Shown: one piece after another, positions 13,301-22,700 of the stretch
Position numbering within the stretch: the stretch's first letter is position 1
Layout of the letters: each line of letters begins with the position of its first letter
Assembly: GCA_004794785.1 (NCBI GenBank)
Contig: SJOL01008500.1
Span: forward strand, 292,198-356,197
From: Opisthorchis felineus
Taxonomy: Eukaryota; Platyhelminthes; Trematoda; Opisthorchiida; Opisthorchiidae
Direction of reading: 5' to 3'
Length of the DNA: 64,000 bases
Notes under the pieces: model-generated
The model's database searches: none
Told to the model about the DNA's origin: nothing
What the model saw: the letters and a program-made list of their open reading frames with translations, nothing else
Position numbers and translations under genes: made by a program

Positions 13301-16225
13301 CCGCTTGATTGGTTGAAGCTCTCACACTCCAAGCGCGAGTACCCTGTCTTTAGGAGGGGTCCGATAACAGACTAAAAGTTCAGGTGGTAGATAGCTGAAC
13401 TACCTGAATCGTTTAGGATTATGTCAAGTGGTTTGAGAGAGTCGTTCGAAGGTTCTTGCGCAATAACATCCGGGCACATTCAGATATTCTAGCCAGTCTG
13501 TCACGACATTACATGGCGCCCACGTTTCCAACACCCAGTGGGACAACATGCATGGGCCACCGCATGTCGTTCGAACAGTTTACACCCTCAAGTAAACAAG
13601 CAAATCTCTACGGTCCACGCTCAGGATCGGCGACTGAATAGTGTAGCTTGAGACGGCATCACTAATCATCTGAAGTTTGGTTATTATTTTGTATTTTGCA
13701 GATCGACTAACAGTGCTGGGAAGTGATTGTTTTCATTCTTAACGTGATCGAATTTCGGTAGCCGGCGAACTTCACACGCCTTTCAGAGGGACATGAATAA
13801 TCGTGTTTTCTCTCAAAACAATCCCATAGATATGTAAATAGGAGCAATAAGTCGGATACGATCTGGAGAGAGTCTTTGAAGTTAGACAATTGGTCTCAAA
13901 TGAATGTCAGTTAACATAAGAACGTTATGAAAAGAAGTTATCATCTTAACCGTTAAGCATAACAAAATGAAATGAGCTGTTCGTTGGTGTAAATTTGGGG
14001 CTGCATCGAGAGCATTCTGGTATGTCACACGAACACCTCATAAAGTTTTCTCCAGCTCGAATCAAAAGTAAGCATCATATTAGTGAGTTCGGTGGCTGGG
14101 TGGTTTGATTACGACGATCGGAATGTTTAACGTGCTAGCACTACCCTTGAAGCATCAAACTTCAGAAGGGTTTGCTATGCAGAACTGGGCCAGTAGATTG
14201 TAACTGGTCCAAGAAACAAGTATAGGGCCTCCGTTCAGTGCTAATTCGATATTCATTTTCCGGCGGTACTACTCTACGGCGCTTTCCTGAGGAGACCGTA
14301 ACAGATTTTTACGTAAGCCATAAAACTGCACGTCGTCCTTCAGAAGCGATGTCAACCTCCAGTCAGGGGAAATTAATCAGATGCAGAGTTGTACTGAACA
14401 TGAATTCCAAAAAAATTGTGTACAACATTCTAACTGCATTTCATACGTCAGATTGATCTTCGATTTTCCCCGACGACTCGTCTTGTAGGGAGAATGTTTG
14501 CTAAAGCTCGTATTTGTCTTACATTTCAGCTTACCATATGCTCAATTAATCGGTGGAATTTTGACAATCCCGGTGAAAATGTATCTTCGTGTCAACGGAT
14601 TCTCTAATCTATACTGGGCATGGGGAGCTGAAGACGATGATATGTACGAAAGGTCAGTGTGAAACGGAAACCCTTTTGTTGATTCCTGAATTGTGTTTGA
14701 CGACTTTGATACCTAGGTCGGTGATAAATCTTTTCCATTTTGACAGGCTAATGATGAACAAAATCCCGGTGATTCGTGCAGATCCCAAAGTATCTATGTT
14801 CCGAATGCTTCGACATCGACCGAGTCCCGCCTTCCCAGCGGACCTGAGGTGAGTAAACCGATTAGCTGTTCGCTGCTTCTTTATAGAGCCAACAGTTATT
14901 GTGTTCATGCAATGAAGTCTGTTGGTAGTAGGATAATTTAGGGTTTTTCAATCGGGGTTCCGTCCTCTGAGCGAAATCAATCCGTGCCGAAGTCTATAAG
15001 CGCTGCACGTCTGTTTCATCCTTATTTGGATCGTCAGCAGACTGCATTTCACGAATCTGCACATGGATTAGAAACCGCGACCTCCTGGCCAGTAGGTGAA
15101 GATTAAACCGTTCGGCCTCGAATGGCTGAACAGCAATGTGGCTAACTCGTACCTGGGCACACGACGAGTAAACCTTCCATCTGACAAGTCGGCACTCATG
15201 GAGTCAGCAAGTGATTACGCGATGTGAATTATGTAATTGATAGATGAGGGGTGCTACATCCTGTCCACGTGTCATCCATTCACACCGCTGATCAGCCACT
15301 CGGGACCGAACGGTTTAACCTTCGAATACTAGCTGGGAAGTCGCATTTCCGAATCCCCATGACTGTTCGTGAGATGCGCACAGGTGATGATTCCCAATAA
15401 GGATGAAACAGGTGTGCAGTGTGAATCTAGGTTTTTCTGCATAGATTGACGTCACTTACAGCACGAAATCTCCTTAAAAACTTCCAGATCTCATACTACC
15501 ATCACGAACTACCTGTCCCGAAGTTCGCCAATTACGCGATTCTACACGGAAGCTAGTGCAATGAATTGGGACCCTCTCTGCAATTTAACAAACACTCCCT
15601 TACAAAGGCCATCTTTATCGTCCACGGAGAGCGGTACCACGGTAAAACTACTTTAGGAAGCCAATATCTCACAAACGATAATTGGAGTGGCACCAGCGAC
15701 TCTCGTTTTAGCTCGAACCTGTGCGCCAAATCAGTGTTAATATTCTCAATCGGCTGTGGACGTTCTGTTCAGTAAATGGACAAATCCAGAGTCGAGGTAG
15801 TTTAAAGCTGCTTCAGACCCACACAAGCGCATCACATTATTATTATTATTGCTATCATTATTACCACTAAGGACATGAAACCACCATTTAAGTCATGACA
15901 CTGGTTTGCGCTCAATATCTTTTGCTAAGGTTACCAAGTAAGAACGATTGTAACCGTTTTGTTAACATTGCCTGTTTTCAAAAACCAATGCAATTTCAGA
16001 TCGCAGGTCCTTTCCTTGGGTAAATCTCGTTATCGACTTGATGGCCTCAACAGTCTGAACTTTACGGTGGTATCACAGCAAGGCTACGCTTATGAAAAAC
16101 CAACGACCGGAAACTGTTCTACCGAATGCAGCAAGTTGGACAGATTAAAGCCCAGAATGAATCGGATGGTGCACATGCGAATCGACGTGGGACGACCTCC
16201 GATTTGGCTAGTTCCGCAACAATGA
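1051..16225 (+). CDS. Beta-1,4-galactosyltransferase-family (GT7) enzyme, probably beta-1,4-GalNAc transferase; six exons
   Basis: Six exons join in phase: 1051-1330, 5325-5539, 8813-9000, 14530-14652, 14747-14848 and 16000-16225. Together they give 1134 bases and 377 residues, a normal length for the B4GALT family. The protein is a type II Golgi membrane protein: a short basic cytoplasmic tail (residues 1-13), a hydrophobic anchor (about 14-30), a stem, then the catalytic domain. Visible family motifs are IIIPFRSRQ (129-137), the metal-binding DVD (197-199), WAWGAEDDD (257-265), MLRH with the Met and His metal ligands (289, 292), and LDGLNSLNF (316-324). In vertebrate galactosyltransferases a Tyr before the FGG turn selects UDP-Gal. 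Here the aligned residue is Leu234 (PYAQLIGG), as in invertebrate beta-1,4-GalNAc transferases that make LacdiNAc. The family assignment is firm; the donor specificity is inferred. The start is the first Met before the anchor. Confidence 0.92.
2275..2735. repeat. Foldback family A, both arms
   Basis: The left arm (about 2283-2480, reading on the - strand) and the right arm (about 2525-2725, + strand) are inverted copies. The outer ends carry matching sequence: GATATTCAAAATATCGCAGT on the left and TCAAGAAAATACAC on the right. The right arm has lost the CTGATGA block by deletion. Total length is about 460 bases. Confidence 0.7.
2780..2990 (+). repeat. Foldback family A, solo right arm
   Basis: It lies directly after the preceding element. 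It has GGGTTCAAGCAGATCATAAT, GACTGCGCCTATCTGATGAG and GTCGAAGAGC in order. The CTGATGA core sequence is intact at 2903-2909. Confidence 0.7.
4000..4515. repeat. Family B tRNA-derived SINE, inverted dimer
   Basis: The right half is a SINE on the + strand: tRNA-like A box TGGCCGAAGGGTTAAGCG (about 4299) and B box GGGTTCGAGAC (4341), then a 3' body containing GGATGAAACAGCTGTAAAGTG and CTTTTCAGCATGGATTG. The left half (about 4015-4125) is the inverse of that 3' body (GCTGAAAAGCCGAGAAGCAC, CAGCTGTTTCATCCT). It is therefore palindromic. Confidence 0.72.
5325..5539 (+). CDS. Glycosyltransferase exon 2: start of catalytic domain
   Basis: The acceptor is a T-rich run ending TTCACAG; the donor is CAG|GTAAAT. 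It encodes residues 94-165, including the first-strand motif [17 protein letters not shown], the classic N-terminal signature of GT7 (IIPFRNR..HL). It ends in phase 0 after VIAEQ. Confidence 0.9.
7139..7161 (+). repeat. GAT microsatellite
   Basis: About seven uninterrupted GAT units. Confidence 0.9.
7725..8185. repeat. Foldback family A, both arms
   Basis: The left arm (about 7725-7925, - strand) and right arm (about 7995-8180, + strand) are inverted, with a spacer of about 70 bases. The left arm ends outward with ATGATATTCGATATGTCACA. The - strand arm holds a hammerhead-like core with a perfect 4 bp stem III (ACAG/CTGT) ending in GTC at 7801-7799, although the core reads CTGGTGA. Confidence 0.75.
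8813..9000 (+). CDS. Glycosyltransferase exon 3: DVD metal-binding segment
   Basis: It is bounded by TTTTTTCACAG and GTAAGT. It encodes residues 166-227, with [11 protein letters not shown] (family FNRAKLLNVGF) and HDVDLLP, the DVD motif that coordinates manganese. It ends in phase 2 after DKFRN. Confidence 0.93.
9268..9470 (+). repeat. tRNA-derived SINE family C
   Basis: The head GCTCGAGGTGGCCCATTGTT and TGACCGGAAGGTCTGTGGTT carries A- and B-box-like promoters. The body ends CACCGAAAGCGTGTTACGGC. Three other copies lie in this window (44528-44712, 50235-50423, 61843-62020). Confidence 0.8.
12199..12230 (+). repeat. CT/CA compound microsatellite
   Basis: A run of CT units is followed directly by a run of CA units. 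Confidence 0.9.
12505..12630 (+). other. Candidate cassette exon of the glycosyltransferase (126 bases, phase 2/2)
   Basis: Inside intron 3 there is an acceptor (ATTTTTCAG) and a donor (CCAGG|GTAATG) 126 bases apart. Between them the frame continuing from exon 3 (phase 2) is open for 42 codons and leaves phase 2, exactly what exon 4 needs. Inclusion would insert 42 residues, ending in a Gly/Ser-rich stretch (SGSSGGGL), between DKFRNR and LPYAQL. Vertebrate enzymes have no such insertion and the protein is complete without it. It may be an alternative exon, a lineage insertion or chance. Confidence 0.35.
12661..12780. repeat. Imperfect palindrome, third foldback type
   Basis: Left arm: TTTTTCAGCTGGACACCG, TTTCGCTT, then CGCCAAGTGAGTGGG. 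Read inverted, the right arm gives TTTTTAGCTGGAAACG, TTTCGCTT, then GGCTAAGTGAGTAGG. Arms are about 45-60 bases with one insertion in the right arm. It starts 30 bases after the candidate cassette exon. Confidence 0.7.
14530..14652 (+). CDS. Glycosyltransferase exon 4: donor-specificity loop and WGxEDDD motif
   Basis: The acceptor is CATTTCAG and the donor is AG|GTCAGT. It encodes residues 228-268, with PYAQLIGG (Leu at the Gal/GalNAc-determining position) and [15 protein letters not shown], the acceptor- and donor-binding signature of the family. Both ends are phase 2. Confidence 0.94.
14747..14848 (+). CDS. Glycosyltransferase exon 5: Met/His metal ligand segment
   Basis: The acceptor is TTTTGACAG and the donor is AG|GTGAGT. 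It encodes residues 269-302. FRMLRH matches the family CRMIRH, which supplies the Met and His manganese ligands. The intron between exons 4 and 5 is only 94 bases, unlike the kilobase introns elsewhere. Confidence 0.92.
14990..15500. repeat. Family B tRNA-derived SINE, inverted dimer
   Basis: The right half (about 15280-15500) repeats the SINE layout of 4270-4510: GACCGAACGGTTTAACC, TTTCCGAATCCCC, CGTGAGATGCGCAC, AAGGATGAAACAGG, then CACGAAATCTCC. The left half (about 14995-15130) is its inverse (CTGTTTCATCCTTATT, then CCGTTCGGCCTCGAA). It lies in the intron between exons 5 and 6. Confidence 0.72.
15836..15850 (+). repeat. TAT microsatellite
   Basis: Five units of ATT/TAT, in intron 5 of the glycosyltransferase gene. 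Confidence 0.8.
16000..16225 (+). CDS. Glycosyltransferase exon 6: C-terminus and stop
   Basis: The acceptor is AATTTCAG. It encodes residues 303-377 with LDGLNSLNF (family SDGLNSL.Y) and a closing MRIDVGRPP (family ITVDIGTP), then a stop at 16223-16225. Confidence 0.93.
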
Positions 16226-16314
16226 GCCTACCATAATTACGGTTTTGATATATTTTATTTTACAAGCGAATATTTCGAAGTGTGTGTGAATTTTACTGTA
16301 AAGATGAGACGTTG

Positions 16315-16320
16315 AATAAA
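16315..16320 (+). promoter_or_regulatory. Poly(A) signal of the glycosyltransferase gene
   Basis: A canonical AATAAA lies 90 bases after the stop codon, in an AT-rich 3' untranslated stretch. Confidence 0.7.
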
Positions 16321-16380
16321 TGGTATTTTGTGCGAAAGGATGAGGGATATGGGGGTGCGACAGAGCGGGCTATATAGTAA

Positions 16381-16386
16381 TTTATT
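16381..16386 (-). promoter_or_regulatory. Poly(A) signal of the MAGUK gene
   Basis: The + strand TTTATT reads AATAAA on the - strand, about 160 bases past the MAGUK stop codon. It faces the glycosyltransferase signal about 60 bases away, so the two transcripts converge. Confidence 0.6.
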
Positions 16387-16543
16387 AAACCAAAAAACAA
16401 AAGTTAACAGTTAATTAATAGACATCAATACAGACGCACATCACTATGTAGAAACGGGCCCAGGCTCAATATATCGCAGTCCGTCTGAAGAGAGAAGTTT
16501 GTATGAGGTATCCTTCAAAACCATTTCATTTGATAGCAACCAT

Positions 16544-16768
16544 TCAACCATTAGGGTCATTTTTTAGCGGCTCAGTACTGGAGGAGTCCGCTGCGACAAC
16601 CCACATACTCGGAACCCAGAAGGCTTCCGTTTCTATCCGATAGGCCAACTCAGACAACTGCTCCAGCGCTACCGGAAGGTCATCATTGATCAGAACATAA
16701 TCCCACATGTGACCGTGTGATACTTCCATCCGCGCGGCTATTTGAAGCATCTCGTGCAGTTGAGTTTC
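16544..16768 (-). CDS. MAGUK last exon: C-terminus of guanylate-kinase-like domain
   Basis: The acceptor is TTACTCAG, phase 0. It encodes 74 residues and a stop. [20 protein letters not shown] and [13 protein letters not shown], followed by WVPSMWV, match the closing helices of MPP-type domains. The protein continues 18 residues past WVPSMWV. Confidence 0.93.
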   Translation of the reverse strand, partial: ETQLHEMLQIAARMEVSHGHMWDYVLINDDLPVALEQLSELAYRIETEAFWVPSMWVVAADSSSTEPLKNDPNG

Positions 16769-19700
16769 CTGAGTAACAGTGAGAAGTTTTTAGAAAACGT
16801 TATGGACGGAAATCACTTGCGAATGACGAAGAAGTACTTTTCTGGCTAAGGATGTTAACTGAACAATATTATGAACTGCACAGCATGATTACTACTTGAA
16901 AATGGCACGTACATTCAGCTTGCTCTTCGAGAAGTGATCCGTCAAACGAAGTTGATCCAAAGATGACGTAATATTGTAACCAAGAGATCCCAGTTCTTCG
17001 TCAGACTTGCGTAATGACTGCCTTAGACGAATTAGATTGAGGGAGCCCAAACGTCGGTTAGCGCGATGCGAACCAGTCAGTCTAGGCGTTGTAGGAACTG
17101 ACCGGGCCGGTGAGGCACCAGCTGATGGTGTGGAACTTGAAGTGGACGCCTCAGCGCTTCCAGGACTTCGTTGGACCAGTCGAGTCTCCAGGAGCACATC
17201 CAGTGCAGGTGGTTTGATGAAAATGACGAAAGGCTTTAGTATGTTGGATCGAACCAACCGAAGGTTCTTTTGATGTGTGATTGAAAGAGAGAAAAACAAA
17301 GACTTGTTTTGGGATTTGTCCTCCATAACTCAAGGCGAAAGCTATACTCTTAAATGAGTAACTTGACCAACTCCAGAATAATTTTTGAACATTACAAGAT
17401 GGAACCCATATACATTACTTGGCACCGACTTTAGTTTGTCACCAATGCAGCATCTCTTACTCGATAGTCTGCCTCGAAAACAGCAACCTGTCCAGCTTGA
17501 ATGATCTCCAACACAGCATCCAGACATAAACCGATGGCTCCTTCTTTGGCCACTGGCGACTGATCGATCAAGCTGTGGAGAAAAGACAGAAAACAAATAA
17601 CGTGCCAAACCTGACCGGTCAAGGCACAAGAAATCCCTACATTCCATGGGATCACGTAGAACGAAAAGTTAATGTCAAGCTGATTGTCAGGAAGGGATCT
17701 TGGAATAGCCATACTCCGCACATCATGAAGCTGCATTACTGAATTAACAATATATTCCTCTAACTAGAGTAGGACGAATACTTTTTTGAAACCTCTCGCC
17801 TCAGAATTGACCTTATTTAGTTGAAGCTGCATATTGGCTTTCATAGCATGCAAACTTATTTAGGTTTAACTGAGTTACCTACGCAGTTTGATAATATAAG
17901 TTGCAAGCATAAGAGACTTTCATAACCTGACCGGGACTGTAAGGGACAGAAAGCTAGCCGGAAATTCCTTTGCATAATTGGACATACAGAAGGCATCAAA
18001 AGTAGTGATGTGGATAGAAAATTTGCGCAGAAAATGTGTGGTATTCCCAAACAAAGTTTAGTGTAGCCCACACTTTTTACAATACCACTCCCACTTTTCC
18101 AGTGCGAATTTCGTTTCGCAAGTTAAGTCAGTCTAGACGGAAAAGCCGAGTAGTGCTTTCCGGTTGTTTCAATCTTGCTGGGAATCATAAGTGGTGAGCA
18201 TCTCACGAAATTCCCTGAAGCTTCGGCTCCTGAAGCTGTCAGTAGATTCTTGAGACCTACACCATTCAGCCACAGTTGGCTGGCCAGCAACATGACTGAT
18301 TTGCACTTTGTCGGGTTATAATGTCACCGTCATTCTGTTGCGCTTTCCATGTCATGTGACGTGTTATTGACTTTTCACACGACCCATGGAGCACTGTTTT
18401 CTGAACAGTCATCTGGTGAGAAGATCTTTAGGACGTCAGTATGAATTTCTCCTGGTGAGTGATGTCAGCCAATGCTGAAAAACCGAGAAATACTGCACAG
18501 ATTTTTTTAACCCTTATCCGGAATAATTAGCAGTGCACATCTCACAGACCTCCACGGAGAGATTAGATGCACAGATCGTTTGCGGTAAGCACGTGTAGGC
18601 CAGTTACCAAGTTTACGAGAGGTTGCTCAATATCTATGCCGTTCTATAAGGGATCATCCGTGGGTTTAAGCTGATAAAAACGCTCCTCGAAAAAAATTCT
18701 CGTACGAATCAAAATCTTAGTTGGGCATCAGTCTCAATGGAATTTAATTGACGTAAAAATGTAAGCCGAAATAAGTGCAACTCAGTATGCAGTCGAGACT
18801 TGGAAAGGCGAGGGAAAGTGAGTGATTTACTATAATAAACGTGAATAAGTCTGTTGGCACCAAGCTAAAAATCTGGACAGCGCTGTACACGTATTTTATC
18901 CTTGTTGCTTATCAGCAGCAGTACATACGCCAGAGAGACTCGGACTCGCGCCTCCCAGGTTAGTAGTTGAACACCATGTCATTTGATCGCAAGTCGCCGG
19001 TCGACAAAATGATTAACTTGTACCAAAATAAGCTTTAACACCTCCATCCATCAATCACACAGTTCATATCACTTGATCCAGTTTCGGCTATTTACTGACA
19101 TCCTCTTGTATTGAAGGCTCACACGAGTAGTAGTATTTTTTCAATCTGAGCGGATTACTCGTAGCTTGTAGGTAGTGATGAAAATTCCATCGAAAATCTC
19201 GCAACTCCTCGCCTGATATACAACGTTGCTCTATTTTTTTTCTACCCTGGTTAACTGTGCTCCAAACAACTGATCCCAGTAACAACCAAATTCACTATGT
19301 GGAGAACAGCATACAGCTTCTTCGCATTTCGGCAAACATGCTTGTGCAAATGGTTTCTTTATTATACCTCTAGTTGCTTCGTCACCCTTTCAACTTTCGT
19401 CATCTGTCGCTCAAATCGAGATCATTCTGACGGGTTGTCGCAGCAGTAGCTCTTCTACGTCAACAAAAAATTATGTGCCGTTACATTCCACCTGTCGTTG
19501 CTATAACGCTCCCGTTGCGGTTTCCATGAAAGGTTGCAACTGGACACCCATATAATGAAGGTGTACCGATTTTCTTACTTTACTGAGTGATGGACAATTC
19601 CCATTCACAAGCTTTTGGTCACATCTGATGAAGTGTGTATGGTGGCCCTGGTCGAACGCATAGTACAAACTGCTGGCTTAGATGGGTATGGTGATTTTCC

Positions 19701-22700
19701 AGCGGGTGGTTATTTGAGATTATTGGAAGAAACGATACGTCCAAGTCACAACAGTCGCTGCATCATGATAAATCTACAGTGAATATGGACTTAGGTAAGA
19801 TTGACGGTGTTCGCATAGAATCGGGTGATGTAGCGCCCTTGGTAGCATCATCAAGGTCGATCTGTCAGAAACCCAAATCGACACCTATGTGTGACGAGCG
19901 CCAGTCAAAAGGGGTCTCCTGGGCAAAGGACGGAGAGGATGGAACCTATCCATCCGTCACATAACTGAAACCACGAGCGCATATTACTTGAGCGATTATG
20001 GTGCCATGAGCATAATTTGGATGTCTCGGTGAACGAAGTTACGATACTTCAGGCTATACTCTCAAGCTGTCGGTGCAGAAGGAATTTGGTTGTTGATGGG
20101 TGCAGTGATAGTTATCAAAACTCCCATCTTGTGCCTGAGTAGACCTTTAGAAGCGCGTGTGTTTATCGACCACCCTTAAGTTGTTGCTGAATTGTCAATT
20201 CTTGCGTTCAAACAGTGACCCCATTCGCTTTTTAGCGATGGGGCACATTTTTTCTGCAACAACAATAAATTTCAGTCGTAAACCGGTAACTCTTTCCTCC
20301 CTCAATAGTTCCAGTTGCAACATGGGCACCGGAGATGATAGAACGTATACTTCAAGGGTTGTTGCAGACATTCTAGAAACAGCTACAGAAGTTTGTACAA
20401 CAAAAGGTGGAATTGAGGGTAAAACAGAACACCTCAGAAGGCCTTCAAAAAAGCCAAGAACTCAGTCACTGACCAGTTGATGAGTCACAAATCGGAATGC
20501 AAACCAAGGGCTGAGGAGAAACCATCGATAACCTATTTGATTGTTCCAATCTTAAAGTAGCAGCTCACAATCGGACTGTAAATCGTGCATGAGGATGTAT
20601 GACAGGATGAAGCCTTAATACGCTACATCATTCAAAACTTCATTACGAGGACAAAGTGAATACAATCTACACAATCACTTGTAACCTGTATACAGTAAAA
20701 GCCGGCAGCACACCAATGAGTCTATTCTCCCCTTATAAGCTCGGATTTTATAAATCGGTATAATAACACAAGAGTATAAGTAGCTCTGTTGATCAACGAT
20801 TTGGCCGCTCTGGTTAAATTTCTTCAGGAGTGAACCAATCGGGAAAATAAAAACAACCAGGGGTCGACTCGTGTTCCCAAAATTAGGGTACACATGTAAG
20901 GGGTTTCTTGATTGGCCGAGACGAAAAGTCAGGCTTATAGGTGAAAGTCCAGGGATATTTAGTCTCACTTTTGGTTCGCGCTGTTCATAATCCCGAAACA
21001 GAGCTGACACCGCCCAACAGTCATTTCGGATGACAGGGGCAGGTTTTGCATGAACTGCGAAAGCTTACGCACAGCATCATTCTGTAAACCCAATTAAACC
21101 TTTTCAAACCGTCTCTCTAGGTGCTCGATAAAAACACACTACTTGATAAAACCAGTCTGAAGTTCCAGGTAAGAGGTCGAAAGCAGTGCTCCACGTAGGT
21201 GGGCATTGAATGAGGTGAAGTGCTGCAGCTTTTGTTCTCGATCTGAGAAAACAAAATGAGCACGGGGCTTAGCTCTAGTTGTTGTGCTACCAGAAAAGCG
21301 AAAACTCATTCTAAAAGTATCGCAGCACAATTCGTCTCGGCTAGCCTACGATAGCCACTGTAGAGGGGTTAATTGCAGAATGTTGCTGGCGCACGCATGC
21401 CGTTTTTACTTATAATATTCCGATGTTCTCTCTTCAAAGGAATGTAGGTAAACAAGAAAACAACGGCAGAGTCAGTGGGAGTGGATGTCTAGAGGTTCTG
21501 GTGAAGCACTAACCCCTCCAACTCAGTACAAAACCGCTAGAACAGCATCTGTGTATATTTGACTACAGACAGGCGAACTCACCTCTCTGCTTCGACAAAT
21601 GTGTTGAATTCATCTTCCGTAACGAACAAATAGTCAACACCATGCACTTCACCTTCCCCTGGTTTCCTGGTAGTGACTGTGTGTTTAAATGAAAACCCAG
21701 CATGAATAGCATTTACTGGGAACAAGTTTTTTATAATCGGAGAGAGAAAATTGCAGTTCAGAACCACTTAAATGACACACAGAGAATCTAAGTAGACTTT
21801 GTTAGCTAGTTTTCACATTGTTTTTAAAAGTGCAATGGAGCACTGACCACTGCGATGTTTGCAGGTGAGTATTATACCAGTTTCCGTTGAAGTGGACTAC
21901 GGGAAATATATAGTGATCACGCCTGAGGAAGAATAATATCGGAACAGAGAAAAATGGTTCGATTTCCCGGACCATCCACTCTTACAATTGTGAAATTGAA
22001 ATTCCGGTGAAATTATTCTCTGATATGATGCCTCTAACCTTCAACACAACGATTCTTCAATGGAAAGTTAGTCTGCCGAGGCTGATTTCTCGTTGACATC
22101 TACTCCCGAAAACCAGAGGAAAGAGGAGAAAAAATCTAATTTCCAAAATACCTGTTTTACTGACCCAACATCGAGAGGGAGATGTACTGTTATTGACTCA
22201 GAATTACTAGTCAGCTATCACATCAGAAGATTGACTTCGGCAGACTGATACACAAATCATGAAGGTTCTCCTTAGCTGTACTTGACTAGATTTAGCCAAT
22301 AGTTTCGCCTAGGATATGCACAAACTATCAGCCGCTGGAAAGTAGCGCAATTTCAATACGTAGTGAAGGGTGCTGAAACTGGAATATGGCAAGAAGCCAT
22401 GCATTACAATCGGATGATTGCCGAGTTTCCAGTGATCAAAATTAGGCTACAATTACTACAGCAGAATAAACGCTGTAGTTAGGGTAGATGACAAAAATTG
22501 GCCTGTTTCCATCAAAGTCAATGTGGGAGCTGATACGAATTATATAGAATTTTTGTACTTGACAATTTTGTCTCTGTCATTGACCAGCAAGCATAATGAA
22601 TAATGAATTACCGAACGAATGAATGAATGTATGTATGAATGGACGAATGAATGAATGAACAACTACGCTTGATGGAGCGACAATGCCCTGGTCTCCTCAC

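Larger units (their letters stand above)
9001..14529. other. Glycosyltransferase intron 3
   Basis: This is the largest intron of the gene. It holds a tRNA-type SINE (9268-9470), a CT/CA microsatellite (12199-12230), the candidate cassette exon (12505-12630) and a palindrome (12661-12780). The overlapping short frames at 10.1-11.2 kb and 11.6-12.0 kb match no family I recognise. Confidence 0.5.
17573..21582. other. MAGUK intron before the central kinase-like exon
   Basis: It holds family B SINE pieces (18110-18600 and 18880-19085). From 19630 to 20480 the + strand has several adjacent open stretches (for example [20 protein letters not shown], and later a Lys/Arg-rich tail near 20400-20480) interrupted by stops. 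They may be a decayed coding sequence, but no family is recognised. Confidence 0.35.

Noticed and set aside
17007..17273. 88-codon + strand frame
   Set aside because: It is the antisense shadow of the MAGUK exon 16913-17266, which has matching phases and conserved motifs.
22440..22560. Short + strand peptide resembling a retroviral-type aspartic protease (VNVGADTNY)
   Set aside because: The DTG/DSG catalytic triplet is absent and there is no adjoining retroelement sequence.
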